Below, piece by piece: positions 1-7,237 of a stretch of DNA of 32,628 nt. The notes under the pieces are model-generated. The model saw nothing but the letters and a program-made list of their open reading frames with translations. It ran no database searches and was not told the DNA's origin. Within the stretch, counting starts at the first letter, position 1. The number at the start of each line of letters is the position of its first letter. A program made the position numbers and the translations under genes. The stretch is from Luteolibacter sp. (GTDB taxonomy: Bacteria; Verrucomicrobiota; Verrucomicrobiia; Verrucomicrobiales; Akkermansiaceae): the NCBI GenBank assembly GCA_030828305.1, contig JAURCU010000018.1:1-32628 (forward strand), given 5' to 3'.

Positions 1-1769
1 TGGGCTTCTTCTCGCGGGGTTCGATTCTGCTCACGTCGCTGCTCGCGGTGGGGATTGCACACCGGGTGGCTAGGAGCTGGCTGCAGGAGTCGATGCTCTT
101 CATTGCGGGTAAAGGAGGCGGTGCCATCTTCATCAGCGACGGCTTTTTCGAATGGCGCGGCGTCTTCGCCGAAAAGTGCAAATTCGACTCCGGGAAGGGC
201 CTTTCCGGTTTCGCACGAGTAGGCGTAGAGGAAGGCGGAGTCGTCGGTGAGTTTCCAGGCCAGACCAATGTCGGTGAGTTGGACGAGGGACTGGACCACC
301 TTGTTTTTGGCGTCCTTGAGGTCGGGATGTTCAGCAGTAGTTCCGGTGACCGAGACAAAGAAAGCTCCACCTATTTGGTTCTTGTGGAGATACTTGCTCC
401 AATTAAGGGTGTGGGTGTGGGTGGTGTCGATATCGGCGTCGATCTCGATCACTTCGTCTGCGACGACCTTGCCGGTGATTAGCTCGAAGGGGATTGGAAT
501 GCGATTTTTGATGCGCTCGGAGTTCGGTCCGTCGCCAGTGTAGTGACGGTAACCGAGGGAAGTACGGATGAGGTCTTTCGGGCTGAGGCGCTTGATTCGG
601 AGTCGTAGGGACCGGTTGTTGATCGACTGAATCTGGTAGGTCCGTGATCCCCGGGCAAGTTGGGCTTCGTCCTGACTGGGCAGGAGGATGTTCGGAGCCA
701 GGCGGGTGAACCTGAGGTCCTGGACAATGGTCTTTTCGAGACGAAGACGATCCTCTGAGAAGAGAGAATTGGAAAGGGTTAAACGGTAATTATCCCGGCT
801 ACCAAAGTCTCCTTGAAGGGTGACGGTGGTGTGACGATAATCGAAGTGCGCTTCAAGTTTTTCGACCGGATTACCAAACTTGAGGTGCTTCAGGAATTCG
901 GCCGGTTTGAGATTCCCGGGGAGCGGCTGGTTGAAGGTGATCCGAATGGTGCGCGGTTGGTCGGGAGCGGTGACAGGAACGATGAGCTTGGTGGTAAAGG
1001 GAACGACGTTGCCAAGTGCGTAGTGATTGATCTTATCGATGGAGGCGCTGCCGGCGGCATTGGGGAGGGAGGAGAGCCGGCGCAGTGACCAGAGTGTGCC
1101 AATCGGAAGCGGGGTGACCGGTTCGACGACGAGAGCGTGCTCGATGATCTCGGTTGGCCCGGGGACAGGATTGCCGTAGCGGCGATTCTTGTTGGTGAAT
1201 CTTTCCTGCCACGATGGTTGGTAGTAATAGCGCCTGCGGAGGTCTCCCCAGGTGGCCTTTCGGGTGCGGGCAGCCACGATTTGCTCCTCTTGTTCCTCGG
1301 TCTTGGGGCTTACGAACTGGAAGAAGGCTGCGGTGTTGGTAGGGCTGACGTTGTCGTTGAACATCAGAATGCTTTTGCCGGTGCGGACGGAGCCATTGCG
1401 AAGAGAGCGGACGACTTGGAAGGGCTCGGATTGGGCTGCTTTGAATTTTTGAGCGGGAACCACGGTGCCATCGACTGCCTTAAGATCCCGGGAAAGGCTG
1501 AACTCGTAGTTCGTCGCCATCTTGGGGGCCTCCTGGGGCACGATGGTGGCAATGTTCTGCGCGCGCCAGATCAGTTTGGTCCTCCAGACCGGCTTAGTCG
1601 TCAGGATGGAGTTTTCGATGGTCTGGCCAACCGTATCCGGAGTGACCATGGCCTTCTCGAAGATGAGCTCGATCTTGGTTTTTGGCTCGATGACCTGATC
1701 GCCAAGTGAGAGGCGTGGGGCTCCGAGAAGAGGGAGGACAAGGGAGAGCAATAGTAACAGCAATTTCAT
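1..1769 (-). CDS. Alpha-2-macroglobulin-like protein, N-terminal part (cut by window edge)
   Basis: This gene is absent from the ORF track because it has no stop inside the window. Read from the ATG at 1769 on the minus strand, it stays open for about 589 codons to base 1. It opens with a hydrophobic signal peptide (MKLLLLLLSLVLPLLGAP) and continues as beta-rich sequence. Near the window edge comes a macroglobulin-type stretch, 'QLTDIGLAWKLTDD' followed by 'YSCETGKALPGVEFALFGED' and 'DEDGTASF', typical of MG/Ig-like domains in bacterial alpha-2-macroglobulins. Family members are large periplasmic or envelope proteins thought to trap proteases, often through a thioester. Any thioester motif would lie outside the window. 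The last 20-25 residues before the edge become Pro/Arg-rich and unlike the family, so a frameshift near 40-75 is possible. The family call is firm; protease-inhibitor function is inferred. Confidence 0.8.
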   Translation of the reverse strand, partial: MKLLLLLLSLVLPLLGAPRLSLGDQVIEPKTKIELIFEKAMVTPDTVGQTIENSILTTKPVWRTKLIWRAQNIATIVPQEAPKMATNYEFSLSRDLKAVDGTVVPAQKFKAAQSEPFQVVRSLRNGSVRTGKSILMFNDNVSPTNTAAFFQFVSPKTEEQEEQIVAARTRKATWGDLRRRYYYQPSWQERFTNKNRRYGNPVPGPTEIIEHALVVEPVTPLPIGTLWSLRRLSSLPNAAGSASIDKINHYALGNVVPFTTKLIVPVTAPDQPRTIRITFNQPLPGNLKPAEFLKHLKFGNPVEKLEAHFDYRHTTVTLQGDFGSRDNYRLTLSNSLFSEDRLRLEKTIVQDLRFTRLAPNILLPSQDEAQLARGSRTYQIQSINNRSLRLRIKRLSPKDLIRTSLGYRHYTGDGPNSERIKNRIPIPFELITGKVVADEVIEIDADIDTTHTHTLNWSKYLHKNQIGGAFFVSVTGTTAEHPDLKDAKNKVVQSLVQLTDIGLAWKLTDDSAFLYAYSCETGKALPGVEFALFGEDAAPFEKAVADEDGTASFTRNEEHRLLQPAPSHPVCNPHREQRREQNRTPREEA

Positions 1770-1903
1770 GGGTCCGAACGTTTAACGATTCTATTACCTG
1801 AAAACGGGGAATTATTTTGGGGTTTAGGGCTCTTTTTACATGAGTTTTACACAGAAGGGGAGGATGAACGGTCGGGATCTAACAATTGATCTAACAATAA
1901 AAG

Positions 1904-1934
1904 AAAAACGACGTTCGAAAGAACGTCGTTTTTT
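1904..1934. terminator. Bidirectional rho-independent terminator after hppA fragment
   Basis: A perfect stem (ACGACGTTC / GAACGTCGT) closes on a GAAA tetraloop and is flanked by five A on the left and six T on the right. It can therefore terminate in both directions. It lies just past the stop of the minus-strand pyrophosphatase fragment at 1953, which fits that gene's native terminator. Confidence 0.85.
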
Positions 1935-1952
1935 GGGTGGCCTGGTGATCGT

Positions 1953-2346
1953 CTACAGGAGACCCGCGATTACGAGACTGACAATGGCCATGACATTGAT
2001 GAGAATATTCATGGATGGTCCGGAAGTATCTTTGAGGGGATCTCCCACGGTGTCACCTACGACACTGGCGGCATGTGTTTCGGACCCCTTGCCTCCGTTG
2101 TGGCCATCTTCGATGTGCTTCTTGGCGTTGTCCCAGGCGCCACCGGCGTTGGACATAAAAAGGGCCAGTAGAACGCAGCCGAGAAGGGCTCCGATCAGGC
2201 AGCCAGCGAGGGTTTTTGCTCCGGCTTGGGCTCCTTCGGCTCCAATGAAGTTGAATCCAAAGCCGACCACGATGGGAGTGCCGACGGCAAGAAGAGCCGG
2301 GCCGACCATGCTGCGGGTGGCTGGCCTTGGTGGCGATGTCGATACC
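1953..2346 (-). pseudogene. hppA: Membrane-bound proton/sodium-pumping pyrophosphatase, C-terminal fragment
   Basis: The minus-strand ORF 1953..2309 encodes the last ~118 residues of a membrane-integral pyrophosphatase. It shows the family landmarks '[16 protein letters not shown]', 'GGKGSE', '[17 protein letters not shown]' and a final membrane helix. Full family members have roughly 650-800 residues and 14-17 helices, so most of the protein, including the main pyrophosphate site, is missing. Upstream of the internal ATG the family sequence continues in another frame ('GIDIATKAS', 2320-2346), so about one extra base lies near 2313-2318. Beyond 2346 homology stops and the DNA reads as BamA on the other strand. 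The enzyme couples PPi hydrolysis to cation export at the inner membrane. This copy cannot be functional as given; assembly chimera is the simplest explanation. The residues that set potassium dependence are not covered. Confidence 0.85.
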
Positions 2347-2347
2347 C
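2311..2347. other. Chimeric junction between hppA and bamA
   Basis: The bases 'ggccttggtggcgatgtcga' and a few on either side read on the minus strand as the pyrophosphatase peptide GIDIATKA(S). On the plus strand they read as the BamA peptide GLGGDVDT. To the left only pyrophosphatase is recognisable, and to the right only BamA. Both genes lose their 5' parts here. A shared stretch of about 25 nt is what a k-mer misjoin or a microhomology-mediated rearrangement would leave. Confidence 0.7.
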
Positions 2348-2826
2348 TGACATTCTCTGCTCAAGGCTCCAGCTACTGGAACTTCAAATACGACACCATT
2401 TTCTCACTCAACGGCGAACTCGCGTTTGTCGACGGTAGTGGAGATATTCCGGTCTTCGAGCGCATGTTCCTTGGTGGTCCCCGCACGCTTCGCGGCTTCG
2501 AGTTTCGCGATGTAGGTCCCCGCGACTCCGGTTACACCGAAGATGTTTATGGTGGTGCGTCACTGGGTTACCTCAGCGCTGAATTCACCATTCCCATCGT
2601 GGATACCGTTCGTGGTGCCATCTATGCGGATGCCGGTTTCGTCAATGAGGGTAAGTGGGATCCTGCCCCCGACGATATCTACAGTGATGTCGGTGTCGGG
2701 CTGCGCATCATCCTGCCTATCAGTCCGGTGCCTCTAGCTCTCGACTATGCAATTCCCGTATCCTCGCCCGATAACGAGGCGGACCAGGGAGGTCAGTTCA
2801 ACTTTTCGCTGCAGACTGCCTTCTGA
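2323..2826 (+). CDS. bamA: BamA/Omp85 outer-membrane assembly factor, C-terminal barrel fragment
   Basis: The last ~168 codons of ORF 1840..2826 are BamA. The text includes '[20 protein letters not shown]', a close match to the conserved Omp85 segment whose 'RGF' motif sits in loop 6 inside the barrel. It also has the late strands and a terminal aromatic beta-signal ('FNFSLQTAF'). BamA inserts beta-barrel proteins into the outer membrane; full proteins carry several POTRA domains before a 16-strand barrel and run to about 750-850 residues. Here everything before about the last five to six strands is missing. The upstream part of the ORF (1840 to about 2310) is only the antisense of the pyrophosphatase fragment, so the ORF-track start is artificial. 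The reading frame of the fragment itself is intact and ends just before a good terminator. Confidence 0.85.
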   Translation, partial: GLGGDVDTLTFSAQGSSYWNFKYDTIFSLNGELAFVDGSGDIPVFERMFLGGPRTLRGFEFRDVGPRDSGYTEDVYGGASLGYLSAEFTIPIVDTVRGAIYADAGFVNEGKWDPAPDDIYSDVGVGLRIILPISPVPLALDYAIPVSSPDNEADQGGQFNFSLQTAF

Positions 2827-2850
2827 GCTCAGAGGCATTTGCTCTACGAG

Positions 2851-2882
2851 CCGTCCTCTGCTTGAGCAGTGGGCGGTTTTTT
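2851..2882 (+). terminator. Rho-independent terminator after bamA fragment
   Basis: An 11-bp stem (CCGTCCTCTGC / GCAGTGGGCGG, with one mismatch and one G-T pair) closes on TTGA and is followed by six T. It starts 24 nt past the bamA stop and abuts the 3' end of the convergent minus-strand gene. Confidence 0.8.
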
Positions 2883-2885
2883 GAT

Positions 2886-4457
2886 TCAGGCACAGGCGGC
2901 GTCCGCCACACGCAGGCCGTCGAGAGCGGCGCTGACGATGCCACCGGCGTAGCCTGCGCCCTCGCCGCAAGGGAAGAGGCCGCGCAGATCGGGGTGCTCC
3001 AAACTGTTGTCGAGCCTGGGTATTCTCACTGGTGAGCTGGTCCGTGTTTCAAAGCCAATCAGCAGGGCCTCCTCGGAGAGGTAGTTGCGAATCTTGCGGC
3101 CGAACTCTCCGAGTCCTTGTTTCATGCGTGCTGTCATGACCTCGGGCAGCATCTCATGGAGTGGAGCGGCGCGGATTCCCGGGAAATAACTGGTTTTGGG
3201 GAGTTGGGCGGAGTCCTTACCTTCCAAATAGTCGACCAAACGTTGGCCCGGTGCCACCTGACCACCACCACCTGCCTGCTTGGCGGATTGCTCGAGTTGC
3301 TTCTGGAAGACCAGTCCGGCGAGCACACCATGTTGCTTGGCCAGTTCCTGCAGGTCCTCGGGTTCCACCGTAGTCACCATGCCGGAGTTGGCAAAGGGAG
3401 AGTCGCGCCGCGATAGACTCATGCCATTGACCACGACCTCATCATTCTCGGTCGCGGCGGGGACGATGAAGCCACCCGGGCACATGCAGAAGGAATGCAC
3501 ACCCCGCTCATGGATCTTGGTCGCCAGACGATAACTGGCGGCAGGTAAGAGGCGTGGCCGCTTTTCGTCCTTGCCAAGATGATATTGATTGCGGTCGATG
3601 AGAGCTTGCGAGTGTTCGATGCGAAAACCTACTGCGAAGGGCTTAGCCTCCAGGAGCAAAGCGTGGCGATCCAGTAGTTGATAGATGTCACGGGCCGAGT
3701 GACCGGTGGCCAGGATCAAGGCATCGGCATCGAATTCCAGGCCATCTGCCGTAATGACGGAGCGAAGCTTTCCATCAAGCATTGCCAAGTCGACCACCTT
3801 GTGCTGGAAGTGGACTTCGCCACCGCCCTCGAGGATGGACTGGCGCATTGCCTTTACCACATTGGGTAGCAGGTTGGAGCCGATATGGGGGTGCGCGTCG
3901 GTTAGAATTCGCTCGGGTGCGCCGTGGGCGACGAGAATCTGATAGATACGCGCCACGGGCCCCCGCTTGGTCGCCCGGGTGTAGAGTTTGCCGTCAGAAA
4001 AGGTGCCGGCTCCACCTTCGCCAAAGCAGTAGTTGGAGTCCTCGATAACCCGTCCTTCACGCAGGATGGGGGCGAGATCAAAGCGCCGCGCGCTGGCGTC
4101 CTTGCCGCGCTCAAGCACGACGGGTTTCGCGCCGAGTTCGAGACAACGCAGGGCGGCGAAAAGCCCGGCGGGTCCACTGCCCACAATGATCACCTTCCTT
4201 GGTGTGGAAGGCAGTGGAGCGCAGCTCCAGCTGAGATTTTTCTCTTCGGGAAGCTTGCCACCCAATGCCACATCCAGTCTCAGCTGCACCTTGATGGTTC
4301 GTTGGCGGGCGTCGATGGAATGTTTGCGCAGCCGCATCTCGCCGATCTTATCCGGAGATACTCCGAGTATCAGGGCACAAGCCTTGCGCCATGCCTGCTC
4401 ATCCTCGGAGATTTCGAGGGGCAGGATGATATCGACGGTTTCGATGGAAGGTTGCAC
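2886..4457 (-). CDS. FAD-dependent oxidoreductase of the COG2509 type
   Basis: This 523-residue protein has an N-terminal region of about 85 residues typical of this family. A Rossmann FAD-binding motif follows ('VIIVGSGPAGLFAA', Gly at 93, 95 and 98). Downstream are 'GEGGAGTFSDGKLYTR', an ATG-type motif ('LILATGHSARD') and a C-terminal FAD-closing segment ('GLFPCGEGAGYAGGIVSAA'). Such proteins are annotated as NAD(FAD)-utilising dehydrogenases and have no settled substrate; they are cytosolic flavoproteins distantly related to HI0933/BaiN-type enzymes. It is the last gene of a minus-strand operon, starting 3 nt after the thioesterase stop. Length and motifs are complete. The family call is strong; the reaction is unknown. 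Confidence 0.88.
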   Translation of the reverse strand: MQPSIETVDIILPLEISEDEQAWRKACALILGVSPDKIGEMRLRKHSIDARQRTIKVQLRLDVALGGKLPEEKNLSWSCAPLPSTPRKVIIVGSGPAGLFAALRCLELGAKPVVLERGKDASARRFDLAPILREGRVIEDSNYCFGEGGAGTFSDGKLYTRATKRGPVARIYQILVAHGAPERILTDAHPHIGSNLLPNVVKAMRQSILEGGGEVHFQHKVVDLAMLDGKLRSVITADGLEFDADALILATGHSARDIYQLLDRHALLLEAKPFAVGFRIEHSQALIDRNQYHLGKDEKRPRLLPAASYRLATKIHERGVHSFCMCPGGFIVPAATENDEVVVNGMSLSRRDSPFANSGMVTTVEPEDLQELAKQHGVLAGLVFQKQLEQSAKQAGGGGQVAPGQRLVDYLEGKDSAQLPKTSYFPGIRAAPLHEMLPEVMTARMKQGLGEFGRKIRNYLSEEALLIGFETRTSSPVRIPRLDNSLEHPDLRGLFPCGEGAGYAGGIVSAALDGLRVADAACA

Positions 4458-4460
4458 GGA

Positions 4461-4808
4461 TCAGCTCGCAATCGCGCATTTGTTGCCAGCGTTATCGACA
4501 CAGACGAAAGTCACCTTGGTCGAGAAGATGGGGTCCATCCCACTGGCGCCTTGGTAGACCCTGACGCTGTAGGCCACACTGGTGGTGCCGAGTTTATCGG
4601 GCTCGCAGACAATGCGCAGGATACTGCCTTCCTTCACACTGTGGTGGAATTCGACAGTGTTCATCGCCTTGGTTACAAAACGTCGGTTCGGGTAGTCCAA
4701 ACTTGCGGCAATCCAGGAAGCCTCGTCAATCCACGCGAGCAGTCGGCCCCCGAAGAGGAAGCCGAAGTGATTGAGGTCTCCGGGGAGGACGAGGCGGTGG
4801 GTTTCCAT
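4461..4808 (-). CDS. Hotdog-fold acyl-CoA thioesterase (YciA/BACH-like)
   Basis: This 115-residue single hotdog domain has the family pattern 'LNHFGFLFGGRLLAWIDEAS': an Asn at 13, a Gly-Gly pair at 20-21 and an acidic pair at 28-29 on the central helix. Related enzymes hydrolyse acyl-CoA thioesters in the cytosol and usually act as hexamers. The C-terminal strand ends 'FSTKVTFVCVD', as in YciA-like proteins. It lies 15 nt downstream of the DoxX gene and 3 nt upstream of the FAD oxidoreductase, so co-transcription is likely. Substrate chain length cannot be read from the sequence. Confidence 0.85.
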   Translation of the reverse strand: METHRLVLPGDLNHFGFLFGGRLLAWIDEASWIAASLDYPNRRFVTKAMNTVEFHHSVKEGSILRIVCEPDKLGTTSVAYSVRVYQGASGMDPIFSTKVTFVCVDNAGNKCAIAS

Positions 4809-4823
4809 GACGCAAGAGGGAAA

Positions 4824-5318
4824 TCAGCTAATGCCGCCAAGGGCGATTTTCATCCGGCCCTTGCGTGGTTTGTCGAGCAAGGCGTCGAGCGAGAAGCGGC
4901 CCGGGCCGGCGAGGATGAGAGCGATCATTGCGGCCAGGTAGATGAGAGCGGGCTCCTTGGCGTAGGTGACGCCCGGTCCGAGGAACCAGGGTGCCTCGCC
5001 ATGAACGGCGAAGGCCGCGACCACCATGGTGAAGCCCAGAGCGAGAGCTGCCCAGCGGGTTGCCAGTCCGAGGATGATCAGCATGGCACCGAAGAATTCA
5101 GCGGCCACCGCCGCACCCAGGCTGACCGGGGTGCTCATCCAGTTGAGGGGGAAGAAATCTGGCGTGTAGAAGCCTTTGTCGAGGATGGCCTGGAAATTCC
5201 GGAGCTTGGGCAGGCCGTGACCGACAAGCATCATCAATCCGAATCCCAGACGCAATGCGAGGATGCCGGCGGAGGCGGTGAAGTCCCGGGTGCCGCAACC
5301 GAAAAGAAGTGTCTTCAT
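4824..5318 (-). CDS. DoxX family membrane protein
   Basis: This 164-residue protein has four hydrophobic segments, at about residues 17-37, 66-87, 90-107 and 125-142. It carries the DoxX features 'LRLGFGLMMLVGHGLPKL' near the start and 'AEFFGAMLIILGLATRWAAL' in the second helix. DoxX proteins are small inner-membrane proteins of mostly unclear role, linked in some bacteria to quinone or thiol redox reactions. The start codon overlaps the stop of the upstream jag gene by 4 nt (ATGA), a sign of translational coupling. Confidence 0.85.
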   Translation of the reverse strand: MKTLLFGCGTRDFTASAGILALRLGFGLMMLVGHGLPKLRNFQAILDKGFYTPDFFPLNWMSTPVSLGAAVAAEFFGAMLIILGLATRWAALALGFTMVVAAFAVHGEAPWFLGPGVTYAKEPALIYLAAMIALILAGPGRFSLDALLDKPRKGRMKIALGGIS

Positions 5319-5785
5319 GAGCTCGGGTCTGAGGTATCCTTGCGGGAAATGGTGATGCGCTTGAGGCGATCGTTGCTCTTGGGGGAAGAGGTCACAATCA
5401 TGTCATCATTGATGAGGGCATTGTGGACCAAGCGGCGGTAGTAGGCGTTGAGCGGGCGCATCTGGTGGGCTTGGCCGCTCTCCTTGACGCGTTTGGCGAT
5501 TTCCTGAACTTCCTTGGTCATTTCATCCTCTCGCATCGCGCGGTAATGTTCACAATCGATCTTAACGCGCGGGGCGTCCTTATTCTGACGGCTGAGGATG
5601 CGGTTGACCAGATACTGGATGTCGTCAAGTCGGTCACCATCCTTACCGATGATCAACTCACTCTCCGAGGAGAGTATCTGCAGGCACGGTCCTTCCTCAG
5701 ATTGCTGGGCCTGGATCTCCGCGGTAATTCCGAGATGACCCAGCATGGTATCGAGAATCTTGCTGGCAGCTTCGACGTCACTCAT
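5315..5785 (-). CDS. khpB: Jag/KhpB RNA-binding protein (KH and R3H domains)
   Basis: This 156-residue protein has a KH type II domain with the loop 'IIGKDGDRLDDIQYLVNRI' (about 45-63). It is followed by an R3H domain: 'RPLNAYYRRLVHNAL', then 'IVTSSP' and 'LKRITI'. It lacks the N-terminal Jag-N domain found in many Firmicutes proteins. Family members bind RNA, often with KhpA, and influence cell division and envelope synthesis; they commonly sit next to yidC and rnpA, which are not visible here. It is the first gene of the minus-strand operon and overlaps the DoxX start by 4 nt. Identification is strong; the regulatory targets are unknown. Confidence 0.88.
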   Translation of the reverse strand: MSDVEAASKILDTMLGHLGITAEIQAQQSEEGPCLQILSSESELIIGKDGDRLDDIQYLVNRILSRQNKDAPRVKIDCEHYRAMREDEMTKEVQEIAKRVKESGQAHQMRPLNAYYRRLVHNALINDDMIVTSSPKSNDRLKRITISRKDTSDPSS

Positions 5786-5985
5786 GGCAACAGTGTAGGG
5801 CCAAATAGGACGGGGTCAACCTGCCATAGAGTGTGTCTGATAAATGCCGGATGAGTGCGGCGAGCCGCATGACCGAAAAACAAGGCAGCAGCTCCAGATT
5901 TCTGCCCACAATTAGCGGGCCCTAGGGCAGCCCAAAATTCAACATCAAATCCTCACATTTTGACTGAAACCCTCCGGCAACCAGT

Positions 5986-6426
5986 CTAGATCAGGCGCGC
6001 AGCGATGGTGGCGGCATGATCTGCGAGGCGCTCTTTTTCCTCAGCGCTGAAGTCGTGGGGGGCTTGCATGCCAATACCAAGCGTGCCGATGACCTCTCCT
6101 CCCTGCGGATGGAAAATAGGTACGGCTAAAGAGCCCGAAACCTCGGTCTCGCGGGCTCCGGGCTTGGCGACTTCACCCAGATCCTGCTGCAGGTTGCAGA
6201 GTTCAACCGGCTTGCGGCTGGCAGCCGCCACACCCGCAATGCCCTTGCCGAAGGGGATTCGGGAAATCACTGCCAGAAGCTGATCGGGCAATCCAATTTG
6301 GGTTACCAGCTCCAACTCGGGGCCGTCAGGGGGGCAGCGATGAAGGGTCCCAGTCTGGCAGTCGAATTCCTCGAGAATGAAGGCCAGCTGATTGTTCCAT
6401 GAATCTTGTTCGAATTGCATATCCAT
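5986..6426 (-). CDS. GAF domain protein
   Basis: This 146-residue protein is a single GAF domain: 'CQTGTLHRC' in the first strands, 'RIPFGKGIAGVAAASRKPVE' in the middle, then 'SLAVPIFHPQGGEVIGTLGI' and a C-terminal helix ('FSAEEKERLADHAATIAARL'). GAF domains bind small ligands or mediate dimerisation in signalling. The three-cysteine pattern of free-methionine sulfoxide reductases is not evident, so I do not call it fRMsr. No output domain is attached, so it may act with a partner. It is transcribed alone and faces away from the plus-strand FHA gene across 108 nt. Starts at codon 1 or 3 (both Met) are possible. Confidence 0.8.
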   Translation of the reverse strand: MDMQFEQDSWNNQLAFILEEFDCQTGTLHRCPPDGPELELVTQIGLPDQLLAVISRIPFGKGIAGVAAASRKPVELCNLQQDLGEVAKPGARETEVSGSLAVPIFHPQGGEVIGTLGIGMQAPHDFSAEEKERLADHAATIAARLI

Positions 6427-6534
6427 TCAAATAGCACGAAATCACACAGCTGTCAGCGCGATGACTTCAGAAATTCTTATGGAAATCCCCCCGAATTTCG
6501 CTAGGGATGGCTCGTTACGAACGTTTCTTAACCT

Positions 6535-7182
6535 ATGCCCCGTTTGACCATCACCGTTGCTGACCAAGTTGCCCAACCCTACCGCTTCTCGCTTGAGCGA
6601 CAGGTCGTGCACTTTGGCCGCGGTGACGACAACGATGTCCACATCGATTCTGGTTCGGTCTCCTCTGAACACTGCGTGATGGAACGTGTCATTGGTGGTT
6701 ATGTTCTCAAGGATCTGGGCTCGACCAATGGCATCAAACTCAACGGTGAGCGTGTTGATGAAATCAATCTGCGCAATGATCAGGCTATCCATATCGGAGA
6801 TGTGGTCTTCGCCTTCCAGCTCAGTGAAGAGGAGATGACCGCATTGCGCCTGGAGGATCCGACTGCCTCGCTGCCTCGACTCAATGAACCTCCTGTGGAG
6901 ATGACCCCGGAGCCAACCGCGGAAAAGCGACAGGCACCGCAACCCGAGCCTCTGCCGGATATCCGCAAGCCACCCCCGCCACAGCAGGCTCCAGCTCAGG
7001 TCTCGTCAAAGCCCGGTGCTGTCGAGTCGGCCGGAAACAGCGGCAAATCCAACACGCTGATCGTGGCACTTGCCATCATTGCCTTTCTTGTTGGTGTTGC
7101 GATGCATTTCGAGCGTTCCACCGGCAAGTCCTTCATCAATTCCCTCATGAAAAAAGTGACTGCCACCGAAGTCGCGCAATGA
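6535..7182 (+). CDS. FHA domain protein with C-terminal membrane anchor
   Basis: This 215-residue protein has an N-terminal FHA domain at about residues 5-95. It shows the full phosphothreonine-binding signature: 'FGRGDDNDV' (Arg of the GR pair), 'SVSSEHC' (SxxH) and 'LGSTNGIKLNG'. A proline-rich linker (about 115-165) leads to one membrane helix ('NTLIVALAIIAFLVGVAM') and a short tail with the FHA domain on the cytosolic side. FHA domains recognise phosphothreonine made by Hanks-type kinases, and such a kinase is encoded at 29530-31377. The next gene is a D,D-carboxypeptidase on the same strand, so a link to cell-wall control is plausible but inferred. Confidence 0.88.
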   Translation: MPRLTITVADQVAQPYRFSLERQVVHFGRGDDNDVHIDSGSVSSEHCVMERVIGGYVLKDLGSTNGIKLNGERVDEINLRNDQAIHIGDVVFAFQLSEEEMTALRLEDPTASLPRLNEPPVEMTPEPTAEKRQAPQPEPLPDIRKPPPPQQAPAQVSSKPGAVESAGNSGKSNTLIVALAIIAFLVGVAMHFERSTGKSFINSLMKKVTATEVAQ

Positions 7183-7237
7183 TTCACTTGTGCTGCACTG
7201 GTTTTTCTTTACGAGTGCGGCCGTTATCCATTGCCCC

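Noticed and set aside
1840-2310. N-terminal half of the 328-codon ORF 1840..2826
   Set aside because: It is the antisense of the pyrophosphatase fragment and includes the terminator. Only the part after about 2323 is BamA.
3924-5441. 505-codon plus-strand ORF
   Set aside because: It is antisense to four well-identified minus-strand genes (FAD oxidoreductase, thioesterase, DoxX, Jag) and shows no family motif. Long shadow ORFs are expected at this GC content.
5986-6426. GAF protein as free-methionine-R-sulfoxide reductase
   Set aside because: The characteristic cysteine arrangement is not visible.
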